Source: Bacteroides sp. (GTDB lineage Bacteria; Bacteroidota; Bacteroidia; Bacteroidales; Muribaculaceae). From it: 34,627 nucleotides of DNA. Each line of letters starts with the position of its first letter. Position 1 is the first letter of the stretch. Below are positions 8,296 through 17,035 of the stretch, in pieces. The stretch covers positions 1-34,627 of the forward strand of contig JAAVDO010000010.1 in NCBI GenBank assembly GCA_014801735.1, written 5' to 3'. Made by a program: the position numbers and the translations under genes. The notes beneath the pieces are model-generated. The model worked only from the letters and a program-made list of their open reading frames with translations, did no database searches and was not told the DNA's origin.

Positions 8296-11258
8296 TCATA
8301 AATAGTTTTCATGATGGCCGTTCGCGGTAGTAGCTTTGAGAAGGCTGCGTTGGTGCGCGAAGGATTCAGTCTGTTGCTCAGGAAGATATATATCAGATCA
8401 TAGTCGGGATCGATCCAGAAGCAGGTTCCGGTAAATCCGGTGTGACCCACCGTATTTGTTGATGCACCGGTCTCGGAGGTCGACTTAAGACCTGACGCAA
8501 GATCAAATCCGGCACCACGGCGTCCCGACGGACTGCGCGATGTCATGAACTGTTCTACCGTTTCAGGACGGAAGAAAGTATGGTCGCCATATTTGCCCCC
8601 GTTCAGCCACATCTGACATAATTTCGCGATATCACCTGCATTGCTGAACAGACCGGCGTTGCCCTGCACACCGCCGCTGAAAGCTGCGAGTTCGTCGTGA
8701 ACGTAGCCCTGAATGGTCTGTTTGCGTAGAAACACATCTTTTTCTGTCGAGGCTATCAGATCGCGGGGATAAAACTCCAGCGGTCTGTAGCCGGTGCGGT
8801 TGGCACCCAACGGGCCGAATATCTCAGTGTCGACCCACTGATCGTGGGCTACTCCGGTGACACGTTGTTCGGCGTCCATCAGCAGCGCGAAGTTCAGACA
8901 ACTGTAATTGTAATTTCGGTTGTTTCTGACCGGTATCCTGTAGATGCGGTTCATTATGGTATCATAAGCCGCATCGCCGACATATATCCCTTTTGCGACC
9001 TCTATATCATAGTCGTCGGAAGGTGATGTCGCCGTTATGTCGGTGCGCAGACGAGCATCCTTGTTGCCATACAGACGCGGTCCGAGTTTGTGGGGATATT
9101 GGGCGGAGTATGTGGCACGTGTCACGGGAGCCCCGAGGCTTTCAGAATCAAACATGACCTTATACATGTTCAGGGCACTCGGAATCCCTGTTTCATGATA
9201 TAGTAGATCCTTGATCGTAAGCCCCTCCTTGTCGGTCCCTTTCAGTCCGGGGATATATTTAGAGGCTTTCTCTGAGATATTTATCAGCCCTTCGTCGGTA
9301 GCTTTCATCACGCCCGCGAGCGTGGCCGTGGCTTTCGACATAGACGCTATATCATAGATAGTGCGGTCGGTGACGGCAATTGAGCCTTCAGTTGATTGTT
9401 TGCCATAGCTGCGGTCGAACACCACTTCTCCTTCACGTGCTACAAGCACCTGACAGCCGGGGAATGATCCGGCCCGCAGGTTTGCCGTCACAATCGAGTC
9501 GATCGATGCTGCCAACCCCGGTTTGAATCCTACTGCCGAGGGCGAAGCGTATCCAAGACGGCTCTTGATTATGGTCATGCCTGCGCCAAGCTGTGCCACT
9601 GATTTCACGTCGACCGGCATGCGTCCTGTGATGTCGATACCTCCGAACATACCCATGGCCGCAGCCCGGCGTAGATCCGGTGTGTCGTCGTAGGCAAGCA
9701 TAAGCTCAGGCATAGAGGCCAGATCGCCGAAACGACGCATTTTGAAGGGGTTGATGAAGAATGCGCTCACGAGGTTCTTGCTGTCGCGCCTTATAGCGTT
9801 GAAAGCGTTTACAGCAAACTGCTTGTCGGAGAAAACTCCTGCTATCACTATGTCGGCTTCTGCAAGCGCTTTCAGTGTGGCCTGCGACGGGCCGTTCTGA
9901 TCAACCGAATATGCCTTGCAATCGACATATTTGCGACATAGGTTTGAGAATTCATTGTCGGTCGGTGCACCGATGCTCACTATCGCCAGCTTGTTGCGTT
10001 CGAGTCCGGGGATAGGGATTAGGTTAGCCGAATTAGCGGTCACGGTTATTGCCGCATTCGAGAGTTCGCGGTTCAGGTCAGCTGCCTCAGGACTGTTGAT
10101 ACGGGCCGACAGACCGGCGGTATTCACTTTGGGTCTTTGGTTCAGACCGAGACGGTATTTATAAGCAAGCATTTTTCGGCAGCGTGCCTCTATCAGCGAT
10201 TCCGCGATCTTGCCGCTCTTCACCGCTGCGACAACGGCGTTTATGTCGGCGGCAGGCGATGCCGAGCCAAGCAGCACGTCGGCGCCGGCCAGCAGCGCGG
10301 CCACACAGTTGTTTCCACCGCCGGGAGCTACGGCACCTTTCATTTCAAGAGCATCGGTAAACACCATTCCCTTGAAGCCCATTTCCTTGCGCAGCAGATC
10401 GGTTGTTACCGCTGTCGAGAGCGACGCGGGAGTGCCCGACGGATCGAGGGCGGGCACGTTGAGGTGACCTACCATTATTCCCGACAGACGGGCATCGATA
10501 TATTCGCGGAAAGGCAGCAGATCTACCGACTCGAGTGTCGAGCGGCTATGTGTGATTGTCGGGATTGCCTTGTGTGAGTCGACATTGGTGTCGCCGTGGC
10601 CCGGAAAATGTTTTGCCACCGACATAACCTTGCCGGCCTCAAGGCCGGCTGATACGGCAACTCCTGCTTTTGCAACGCGCTTGGGGTCTTCGCCGAAGCT
10701 GCGGTAGCCTATCACGGGATTGTCGGGATTGCTGTTTACATCCACCACCGGAGCGAAATCCACCTGAATGCCGAGCAGGCGGCACTCTCGGGCGAGCTCG
10801 TTGCCGAAGTCATATAGAAGTCGCGTGTCGGTGATAGCCCCCAGAGCTATATTATAAGGGAAGCGCGGTGTACCCGAGACTCTCATCGAAAGTCCCCATT
10901 CTCCGTCGAGTGTCACCATCACCGGAACCTTCGCCTGACTCTGGGCAAGGTTTATGAGTGATGCATAGCTGTCAACGGTGCCTTTGCCGAGCAGAATCCC
11001 TCCCACGCCAAGTTCACCGGTCATGCGGCGGATAGTGGCACGGCCGGCTTCATTGTCGGAAATCACCAGATGAGGCACGAAGAGTTGTGCGACGCGCTGC
11101 TCAGGTGTCAGCGAAGCGTATACTGAATCAACCCACTGCTGACCCTGAGGCGACAGATTGTCGTCTACAAGCAGGGTTTCGCTGGTGGGGAGTTGCGATT
11201 GCGGTCCGCTGACCAGCATCAGCATCACAGCCGAAAGTAATTTTACTATCTGAAACAT
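8286..11258 (-). CDS. GH3 beta-N-acetylhexosaminidase fused to class C beta-lactamase-like serine hydrolase
   Basis: 990 aa, exported (N-terminal hydrophobic signal). The GH3 domain (about 30-380) carries the NagZ-type KHFPGHGD...DSH loop (about 215-228) with its catalytic His-Asp pair and the nucleophile Asp in FTDALEM (about 303). A linker domain resembling the GH3 C-terminal domain (about 395-570) follows. The S12-type hydrolase domain (about 590-990) has SMSK (about 640) with nucleophile Ser and Lys, and HTGFTG (about 941) in place of KTG. The YxN motif reads YSC (about 783). GH3-S12 fusions are a known Bacteroidetes architecture, thought to act on cell-wall muropeptides or amino-sugar glycans. 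Fourteen bases separate it from the upstream 5'-nucleotidase gene, so they likely form an operon. Confidence 0.93.
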   Translation of the reverse strand: MFQIVKLLSAVMLMLVSGPQSQLPTSETLLVDDNLSPQGQQWVDSVYASLTPEQRVAQLFVPHLVISDNEAGRATIRRMTGELGVGGILLGKGTVDSYASLINLAQSQAKVPVMVTLDGEWGLSMRVSGTPRFPYNIALGAITDTRLLYDFGNELARECRLLGIQVDFAPVVDVNSNPDNPVIGYRSFGEDPKRVAKAGVAVSAGLEAGKVMSVAKHFPGHGDTNVDSHKAIPTITHSRSTLESVDLLPFREYIDARLSGIMVGHLNVPALDPSGTPASLSTAVTTDLLRKEMGFKGMVFTDALEMKGAVAPGGGNNCVAALLAGADVLLGSASPAADINAVVAAVKSGKIAESLIEARCRKMLAYKYRLGLNQRPKVNTAGLSARINSPEAADLNRELSNAAITVTANSANLIPIPGLERNKLAIVSIGAPTDNEFSNLCRKYVDCKAYSVDQNGPSQATLKALAEADIVIAGVFSDKQFAVNAFNAIRRDSKNLVSAFFINPFKMRRFGDLASMPELMLAYDDTPDLRRAAAMGMFGGIDITGRMPVDVKSVAQLGAGMTIIKSRLGYASPSAVGFKPGLAASIDSIVTANLRAGSFPGCQVLVAREGEVVFDRSYGKQSTEGSIAVTDRTIYDIASMSKATATLAGVMKATDEGLINISEKASKYIPGLKGTDKEGLTIKDLLYHETGIPSALNMYKVMFDSESLGAPVTRATYSAQYPHKLGPRLYGNKDARLRTDITATSPSDDYDIEVAKGIYVGDAAYDTIMNRIYRIPVRNNRNYNYSCLNFALLMDAEQRVTGVAHDQWVDTEIFGPLGANRTGYRPLEFYPRDLIASTEKDVFLRKQTIQGYVHDELAAFSGGVQGNAGLFSNAGDIAKLCQMWLNGGKYGDHTFFRPETVEQFMTSRSPSGRRGAGFDLASGLKSTSETGASTNTVGHTGFTGTCFWIDPDYDLIYIFLSNRLNPSRTNAAFSKLLPRTAIMKTIYDHL

Positions 11259-11272
11259 GACGGTAAGAAGTG

Positions 11273-12781
11273 TTAGTGGGTTGACTTTTGCCAGCGCGAG
11301 GTTGCGTCGGGTTTGATCTTGCGTCCGCGTCGTCCTTCGCGCAGGTGGGAAATCACATCGTCGTAGAGACGCGCCATACTCCCTTCGACGATTTTACCGC
11401 GGGTCAGAGGCGCCATGTAGTCGCCACCTTCGGCAAGGTAATCAATCGTGGATATTAGATAAATGCGGTCAGGATCGATTGGTTCACCATCTATCCTCAC
11501 GTCGGTCGCTTTTTTGGTGTCGGGATCTATCGATGCTCTTACTCCCGAGCTGACACCGTCGCCACCGCGCGAGGCCATGACATCGAATGCGTCCATCAGG
11601 TCGCTACCCTTTATCTCGATCAGTACCACCTTGTTGTCGAATGGAAGCATCTCCATCAGCAATCCTTTTGTGACCGTTCCTTTGGGCAGGTCGCAGCGTA
11701 TTCCGCCGCGGTTCATCAGTGCCAGATCAACCTTCCGACCGGCCATCGACGAACCTATTTCGTCGACAATGTCGCTGATCAGATTCACCAGCGGTGGAGT
11801 GCCGCGTCCCATCTTTGCCGTTGACACTGCGACTTTTATCGACAGGATCGAATCGACGGCATGGCGATAGGGCGCCAGCATGGCTTCATCGGCCTCCTGT
11901 ATGAGTGGATCGAGGCGTCCGTTCACCGGTATCAGTGCCGACCTTATCTCTCCGTCAGGTTCGATCGTCACCACTCCGAGTTCGCGGCCCCAGCTTCCCG
12001 TCTGGGCTATCAGTATGGTGTCGCCGCTCGCATTTACTGCCTTCGATTCTGGCGATCCCGGAGCGATGCGGGTATGCGAGTGGCCCCCGATTATTATATC
12101 GATATCCTCCGATTGGCTGGCTATATCGCTGTCGTTGTATCCTGGGCCTGAACGGAAGCCTATATGAGTCATGGCCACTATCAGATCACACTTCTCGTTG
12201 TGGCGCAGGTGCCAGGCTGTAGCGTTGGCAGCCTTTATGCCGTCGAGATACCGTATTCCCTTATATTTTTCGGGCGAAACCAGCCCGTAGGGGTCAACGT
12301 TGATAGCGATCAGACCTATGCGGCGGCCGCCGATCTCGCGGATGTCGTAGGATCGTACTATGGTGTCGAGTGGGGTTGCTGACAGATCATAATTGGTCGA
12401 CAGCAGAGTCGCGTTGGCCTGACTCCATTGATCTGCCAGTGCGCTCGTACCATTGTCAAGCTCATGATTTCCCATGATCTGGTAGTCGTAGCCCAGCAGG
12501 TTCATCATCTTTCTTTCAACCTCGCCGCCGAACAGGGTGAAGTAGACCGATCCTTGCACGGCATCGCCCGCGTCTATCAGCAGAGAGTTAGGTTCGGCGG
12601 CGCGGATGCTGTCGATCACCACCTTCCGGCGCAGGATACCACCTGTGTCATCGTCGGTCGGATCAATGTGGCTGTGGGTATCATTGGTGTGTATCAGGAC
12701 TATACGTTCGGGCGATGTGGCGCCGGCAGTGATTGCCGAGGCCAGAATAGCAGAAGCAACAAGTGATTTCAGAAGATTCAT
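11273..12781 (-). CDS. Exported 5'-nucleotidase / UshA-family metallophosphoesterase
   Basis: 502 aa with an N-terminal signal peptide. The metallophosphatase domain (about 25-300) has the metal-binding motifs HTNDTHSH, DAGD, GNHELDNG and GGHSHT. The C-terminal 5'-nucleotidase domain (about 315-480) has the NRGGIR substrate-loop motif and the AEGGDYM region that positions the nucleobase. It should hydrolyse nucleotides or related phosphodiesters in the periplasm, for phosphate and nucleoside salvage. Both domains are in one polypeptide, whereas many Bacteroidetes encode them as two adjacent genes. A -7 box (12801-12808) precedes it by about 20 bp. Confidence 0.93.
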   Translation of the reverse strand: MNLLKSLVASAILASAITAGATSPERIVLIHTNDTHSHIDPTDDDTGGILRRKVVIDSIRAAEPNSLLIDAGDAVQGSVYFTLFGGEVERKMMNLLGYDYQIMGNHELDNGTSALADQWSQANATLLSTNYDLSATPLDTIVRSYDIREIGGRRIGLIAINVDPYGLVSPEKYKGIRYLDGIKAANATAWHLRHNEKCDLIVAMTHIGFRSGPGYNDSDIASQSEDIDIIIGGHSHTRIAPGSPESKAVNASGDTILIAQTGSWGRELGVVTIEPDGEIRSALIPVNGRLDPLIQEADEAMLAPYRHAVDSILSIKVAVSTAKMGRGTPPLVNLISDIVDEIGSSMAGRKVDLALMNRGGIRCDLPKGTVTKGLLMEMLPFDNKVVLIEIKGSDLMDAFDVMASRGGDGVSSGVRASIDPDTKKATDVRIDGEPIDPDRIYLISTIDYLAEGGDYMAPLTRGKIVEGSMARLYDDVISHLREGRRGRKIKPDATSRWQKSTH

Positions 12782-12800
12782 CGGGATGGAAAATTTTCTA

Positions 12801-12808
12801 CAAAATTA
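12801..12808 (-). promoter_or_regulatory. -7 box for 5'-nucleotidase operon
   Basis: TAATTTTG on the minus strand (12808 to 12801), 19 bp before the ATG. It is a full -7 match; no TTTG is seen at the usual distance upstream. Confidence 0.55.
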
Positions 12809-12847
12809 CAATAAAAGCGGGGGTGCATGAATTTTTTTTGCAAAAAG

Positions 12848-12879
12848 TTTGGTCACGTCGCAAAAACAGCTTAACTTTG
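12848..12879 (+). promoter_or_regulatory. Promoter of tandem tRNA-Arg(ACG) genes
   Basis: TTTG (12848-12851), 20 bp spacer, TAACTTTG (12872-12879). It is a perfect consensus arrangement 36 bp upstream of the first tRNA. Confidence 0.8.
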
Positions 12880-12915
12880 CACACGAAAACGCGAGAGAGC
12901 GTTAAAAACTGAAAT

Positions 12916-12989
12916 GGCTCATTAGCTCAACTGAATAGAGCATCTGACTACGGATCAGAAGGTTACAGGTTTGAATCCTGTATGAGTCA
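12916..12989 (+). tRNA. tRNA-Arg (anticodon ACG), copy 1
   Basis: A 74-nt cloverleaf with 7-bp acceptor stem (one G2-U71 wobble), anticodon loop CTACGGA with ACG at positions 34-36, and discriminator A with no encoded CCA. The D-loop has A15 and A19 and the T-loop has T56, so G18-G19 and TTC are not canonical. Position 48 is T. The usual G15-C48 and G19-C56 tertiary pairs are therefore A15-U48 and A19-U56. A34 is expected to be deaminated to inosine by TadA. Confidence 0.95.
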
Positions 12990-13020
12990 CTCTCATTCAA
13001 TCAATCTAAAATAGCATTAT

Positions 13021-13094
13021 GGCTCATTAGCTCAACTGAATAGAGCATCTGACTACGGATCAGAAGGTTACAGGTTTGAATCCTGTATGAGTCA
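13021..13094 (+). tRNA. tRNA-Arg (anticodon ACG), copy 2
   Basis: Identical in sequence to the copy 31 bp upstream, including the A15/U48 and A19/U56 changes. A strong terminator follows directly. Presumably both are processed from one transcript. Confidence 0.95.
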
Positions 13095-13095
13095 C

Positions 13096-13140
13096 CCAGC
13101 AGGCCGAAGCGCGTGAGCGTTCCGGCCTGCTGGCGTTTTT
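13096..13140 (+). terminator. Intrinsic terminator of tRNA-Arg transcript
   Basis: An 11-bp perfect GC-rich stem (13096-13106 with 13123-13133), extended inward by a few pairs to a GTGA loop, followed by GCGTTTTT. Confidence 0.9.
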
Positions 13141-13179
13141 GTATCCTTCGTATCGGTGGCGAGCGGTCTGACTGGCCGT

Positions 13180-13221
13180 AAAAGAAAAACCGCGGGTGTG
13201 TTCTCTCGAAGTCCTCGCGGT
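13180..13221 (-). terminator. Orphan minus-strand terminator-like hairpin
   Basis: On the minus strand, an 8-bp stem (13221-13214 with 13196-13189, one G-U pair, 17-nt loop) is followed by TTTTTCTTTT (13189-13180). No minus-strand gene lies upstream of it before the sulfatase, so it may end a small RNA or act as a bidirectional insulator. The remaining spacer up to 13366 holds no recognisable gene. Confidence 0.45.
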
Positions 13222-13260
13222 CTAACCTAATCAAAAAGCTAATGCGGTTGTTTGAGTGGT

Positions 13261-13276
13261 GTCTATATATATAGAC
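13261..13276. repeat. Perfect 16-bp palindrome
   Basis: GTCTATATATATAGAC is a perfect inverted repeat with no spacer, 91 bp upstream of the sulfatase promoter. It could be an operator for a dimeric regulator, or chance in AT-rich DNA. Confidence 0.5.
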
Positions 13277-13366
13277 GGAAAAATGGACGGTTCGTTACAT
13301 CCAATGTCAATTTTTTTTCAAAAAAATGAACACAGTTGTATAGAAACCGCAAAATGAGATAGGATA

Positions 13367-13398
13367 TTTGTGAAATAGAAATGATTGTGTTAACTTTG
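13367..13398 (+). promoter_or_regulatory. Promoter of sulfatase / GH2-like operon
   Basis: TTTG (13367-13370), 20 bp spacer, TAACTTTG (13391-13398), with the start codon 27 bp downstream. This is a full consensus match. Confidence 0.75.
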
Positions 13399-13425
13399 CG
13401 CTTAAACCGATTATGACGTTTACCA

Positions 13426-15021
13426 ATGACCAATAACAGAAAATACCTCATCGTACCGGGTCTCGTGGCTGTTGCCGCCACCGGTGTAGGGGTGTGCACC
13501 ACGCAGTGTACTCCGGCCAAGGCTGCCGAGCATAAGCCTCTCAATATCGTGTATATTATGACTGACGACCATACGGCGCAGATGATGTCGGCCTACGACA
13601 CTCGCTTTATGGAGACTCCCAACCTTGACCGTATTGCCAGCGACGGTGTGAAGTTTACCAACAGTTTCGTGGCAAACTCTCTGAGCGGTCCTTCGCGCGC
13701 CTGCATGCTCACCGGCAAACATTCGCATGCCAACGGTTTTACAGATAACGAGAACAGCGTGTTCGATTCCAGCCAGCCCACATGGCCGCGCTATCTTCAG
13801 GAAAACGGTTATCAGACAGCCCTGTTCGGCAAGTGGCACCTACATAATCTGCCACAGGGTTTCGACACTTGGGAGATCGTGCCCGGTCAGGGTGACTATT
13901 GGAATCCCCGGTTCATCAAGCAGAGTGGTGACACCGTGGTGGAGCATGGCTACCTCACACACATGATCACCGACAAGAGTCTTGATTGGCTCGACAAGCG
14001 CGACAAGGATAAACCCTTTGCTATACTTATCCATCACAAGGCTATCCACCGCAACTGGCTTCCCGATACTGCCGATCTCGAACTTTTCGAAGACAAGACT
14101 TTTGCTCTGCCCGAGACTTTCTTCGACGACTACTCCGGCCGCGATGCTGCCAAGACTGCCGAGATGCAGATTGCCTGCAACGACCACATGGATCTGATCT
14201 ACGACCTCAAGATGGATCATCCCGATTCTACCTCGCGCCTGAAATCCACATATCATGCTTTCGTCAACCGCATGGATTCTGCCCAGCGCGCCAGGTTCGA
14301 GGCCTTCTATCAGCCTATCCGCGACGATTTCCATTCCAGAAATCTTCAGGGCAAGGAGCTTGCCGAGTGGAAGTATCAGCGCTATATGAAGGATTATGCT
14401 AAGGTAGTCAAGAGTCTTGATGACAATGTGGGCCGTGTGCTCGACTATCTGCGCGACAACGATCTTCTTGACAACACTCTCGTGGTCTATACCAGCGACC
14501 AGGGTTTCTATATGGGCGAACACGGTTGGTTCGACAAGCGCTTCATGTATGAAGAGAGCCTGAACACCCCGCTCGTTATGCTCCTTCCCGAGGGCTATGA
14601 CAAGCGCGGCGATATCACAGAGATGGTTCAGAACATCGACTATGGTCCCACATTCCTCGATATGGCCGGTGTGAAGGTGCCCGAAGATATGCATGGCGTT
14701 TCGTTCGCTCCGCTGTTGCGCGGCGAGCATCCTGCCGACTGGCGCGATGCTATCTACTATCACTACTATGAGTATCCTGCCGAACACATGGTGAAGCGTC
14801 ACTATGGTGTGCGTGATTCCCGCTACAAACTGATGCATTTCTACAACGACATCGACAAATGGGAGCTTTACGATCTGCAGTCTGATCCTAATGAGCTCAA
14901 CAATCTCTATGGTCAGCCGGGTTATGAGGAAGTAACCAAAACGATGCTCAAGAAACTCAAGAAACTTCAGGAAGAATACAACGATCCGATCCGCGAAACC
15001 TATCCTATTGATGTAGAATGA
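13426..15021 (+). CDS. S1-family sulfatase (serine-type, FGly-dependent), exported
   Basis: 531 aa with an N-terminal hydrophobic export signal (about 6-34). The alkaline-phosphatase-like fold has metal-binding D47/D48 (TDDH) and the sulfatase signature S87-G-P-S-R. Ser87 would be converted to formylglycine by an anaerobic sulfatase-maturating enzyme, which is not encoded in this window. Other typical elements are GKWHLHN, TSDQGFYMGEHG (metal ligands) and the C-terminal DUF4976-like region with ELYDLQSDPNE. Substrate is not certain. The N-terminal sequence reminds me of Bacteroides GlcNAc-6-O-sulfatases acting on mucin or heparin-type glycans, but subfamily assignment needs a SulfAtlas comparison. 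The stop overlaps the next gene by ATGA. Confidence 0.93.
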   Translation: MTNNRKYLIVPGLVAVAATGVGVCTTQCTPAKAAEHKPLNIVYIMTDDHTAQMMSAYDTRFMETPNLDRIASDGVKFTNSFVANSLSGPSRACMLTGKHSHANGFTDNENSVFDSSQPTWPRYLQENGYQTALFGKWHLHNLPQGFDTWEIVPGQGDYWNPRFIKQSGDTVVEHGYLTHMITDKSLDWLDKRDKDKPFAILIHHKAIHRNWLPDTADLELFEDKTFALPETFFDDYSGRDAAKTAEMQIACNDHMDLIYDLKMDHPDSTSRLKSTYHAFVNRMDSAQRARFEAFYQPIRDDFHSRNLQGKELAEWKYQRYMKDYAKVVKSLDDNVGRVLDYLRDNDLLDNTLVVYTSDQGFYMGEHGWFDKRFMYEESLNTPLVMLLPEGYDKRGDITEMVQNIDYGPTFLDMAGVKVPEDMHGVSFAPLLRGEHPADWRDAIYYHYYEYPAEHMVKRHYGVRDSRYKLMHFYNDIDKWELYDLQSDPNELNNLYGQPGYEEVTKTMLKKLKKLQEEYNDPIRETYPIDVE

Positions 15022-17012
15022 GGATATATCTTAATAAACTGAAAGCGGCGACCCTTCTGGCAGTGCTTGCCACTGTCTGGGCCGCCGCTTCGGCGTCGGT
15101 TCCCGGAGCCGACGGTACCGAAACCCGTCATGGTTTGCTTGTTAGCTATAAGGAAGATTCTTTCCGCGACATGGCGGCCCGGAGATATGACCGGAGTCCG
15201 TTTTACATGCGGATCGACTGTGTCGGCGACAGCACTACTGTTAAGTTGCCTGCTGAATGGCGCGGTTGCCGTGTGATTCTCGGTATCGACACCCCGTCCG
15301 ATCCTGCCGGCACTCTTGATTTCAGTGTCAACGGCTGTCGCCTGGGTTCTACTCAGCCCGGACGTTGCCAGTGGGAGATTACCGACTATGTGACCCCTGG
15401 CGAGAAAGTCAGCCTTAATCTCCCTGGTCTTGGCGACCGCCCTCGCCATCTCTATGCTTATGCCACGCCCAAGAGGGTTTATGTTGGTAGCTATACCCTC
15501 GATACGCGTCTTGTGCCCGCATCGACTGTTAAGGGAAAGCCCTCGGGCGAGATGAAACTTGATATTGTGCTTGGTGGTATCAGCAAGAAGCAGCAGGACA
15601 TTGCCCTCGAATATATGCTTTTCGACGATAGTCGTCATCAGGTGGCGGCAGGCCGTGCCGACGCTTCGCCCCGTCTCGGATTCAAGGCTACTATCCCCGA
15701 TATCAGACCGTGGAACACCGAATCGCCCGAACGCTATATGCTGGCTATAATCCTTCGTGACGATCGCACCGGTGCTCATATCCAGACTGTGGGTACCCCG
15801 ATTCGCTTCGCCGATATGCAGGGGAGCACTCGTGGCATTTTTACGCTTGACGGACGCCCGCTGAGTGGGCGCCTTGCCGTTGTCGATCCAATGCCTGACT
15901 CGCGCAGTGCTCGCGAGCTCCTTGCAGCCCAGCTTCATGCCGGTGGTGCCAATATGGCCGCCTCATCCTGGGCCGATCCCGATTGGGAGGACATTTGCGA
16001 GGCTCAGGGAATCATAGCCTTCAATAGTGCCGAGGCCCCGGTCGATGGAATTACTGTCGATGGCTCTGCCCGTCAGTGGGGTTATCTTGTCAGAGGCTTC
16101 TCGCCTGTCGCCGTGGAGCTGATCGATACCCTTGCTCTGGGCATTGATGTGACTAATAGGCTCGACTACGGTTCGCTCGATGACTATCGCCTTGATTGGG
16201 AACTTACCGACCTTAGAGGCGTGTCGCTTGACAGTGGCAAGGGAATCGCTCTGTCCGTTAATCCCGGCGAAAAGTCTCGTGTCACGCTGGGCTCGTCGCC
16301 ACTGGCAGCATCCCATGGCGAGGCGTTGCTTAATCTCAACTGGCGCCGTGTTGTTGATGGTGTCCGCATAGTCGACCAGCAGATTGAAATCTCCTCCACG
16401 GCTCCGCGCCAGTTGTTTGAACCTAAATACCAGAAGCTGAAAACCGGCAAAAATATGTACCAGGCAAAACGCACTGTTGTTCAGTCTAATGCTTCTGCTG
16501 GTAGGCTTGATCTCCTGGATCTCGGTGGTTGGGAGGTCGATATCACCGGTATCGGTATTTCATCCGGCGGTGCTGACCACAATGCGGTCTACGACAAAAA
16601 TACACGCCTCCTGACTGTTGGTGGCGTGACCTATGGCATAGATATCGATGGTGCGCTGATCATTGATTCCCATGGCAAAGATATCAGTATGACCATTCCG
16701 TCCGATATGGCCGAGCGTATCATGTATATGGGACGTGGCCCCGGTCATTCGCCCGCTTCCGAGCCTGTTAACCGTGCCCGTGTATCGCTCAATCGCTCTA
16801 CTCCTGCCATTGAGCGCGACGAACACGGTATGCCTATAAGCCACAGCGACACGCGTTATCTTGTTACGGCCAATGGCTCCGGAACCCCTGTGATGCGTAT
16901 TGATTCATCTTTGCCTTTTGAATTTTCCGTTTCATCATCGTCACCGGGTAGCGACGTGAACCTCACGCTCAGCGGCAAGGGGCTTATCCGGATTGTCCCG
17001 CTCAGGCATTAA
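15018..17012 (+). CDS. GH2 beta-galactosidase-derived protein lacking most of the catalytic barrel
   Basis: 664 aa, exported (signal peptide about 1-27). The layout follows LacZ-type GH2 proteins: a jelly-roll domain (about 41-165), an Ig-like domain (168-265) ending near the classic PWNTESPERYML motif, and the opening of the TIM barrel (FTLDGRP at 275-281). ANMAASSWADPDWEDICEAQ (311-330) stands where NAVRxSHYPNxPxWYxLCD is expected. The barrel stops at about residue 345 and continues straight into the second Ig-like domain (about 362-460, VTNRLDYGSLDDYRLDWEL). A shortened LacZ small-chain-like domain (about 465-664) contains ERIMYMGRGP. The acid/base and nucleophile Glu segments are absent. 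The frame is intact, so this is a remodelled protein rather than a fresh pseudogene, probably a glycan-binding pseudoenzyme. Its start lies in the sulfatase stop. Confidence 0.8.
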   Translation: MRIYLNKLKAATLLAVLATVWAAASASVPGADGTETRHGLLVSYKEDSFRDMAARRYDRSPFYMRIDCVGDSTTVKLPAEWRGCRVILGIDTPSDPAGTLDFSVNGCRLGSTQPGRCQWEITDYVTPGEKVSLNLPGLGDRPRHLYAYATPKRVYVGSYTLDTRLVPASTVKGKPSGEMKLDIVLGGISKKQQDIALEYMLFDDSRHQVAAGRADASPRLGFKATIPDIRPWNTESPERYMLAIILRDDRTGAHIQTVGTPIRFADMQGSTRGIFTLDGRPLSGRLAVVDPMPDSRSARELLAAQLHAGGANMAASSWADPDWEDICEAQGIIAFNSAEAPVDGITVDGSARQWGYLVRGFSPVAVELIDTLALGIDVTNRLDYGSLDDYRLDWELTDLRGVSLDSGKGIALSVNPGEKSRVTLGSSPLAASHGEALLNLNWRRVVDGVRIVDQQIEISSTAPRQLFEPKYQKLKTGKNMYQAKRTVVQSNASAGRLDLLDLGGWEVDITGIGISSGGADHNAVYDKNTRLLTVGGVTYGIDIDGALIIDSHGKDISMTIPSDMAERIMYMGRGPGHSPASEPVNRARVSLNRSTPAIERDEHGMPISHSDTRYLVTANGSGTPVMRIDSSLPFEFSVSSSSPGSDVNLTLSGKGLIRIVPLRH

Positions 17013-17035
17013 TCGCGCCTACCGCCCATTGTTTG

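Noticed and set aside
13001..13234. 77-aa minus-strand ORF across tRNA-Arg copy 2
   Set aside because: Runs antisense through the tRNA and its terminator; chance frame.
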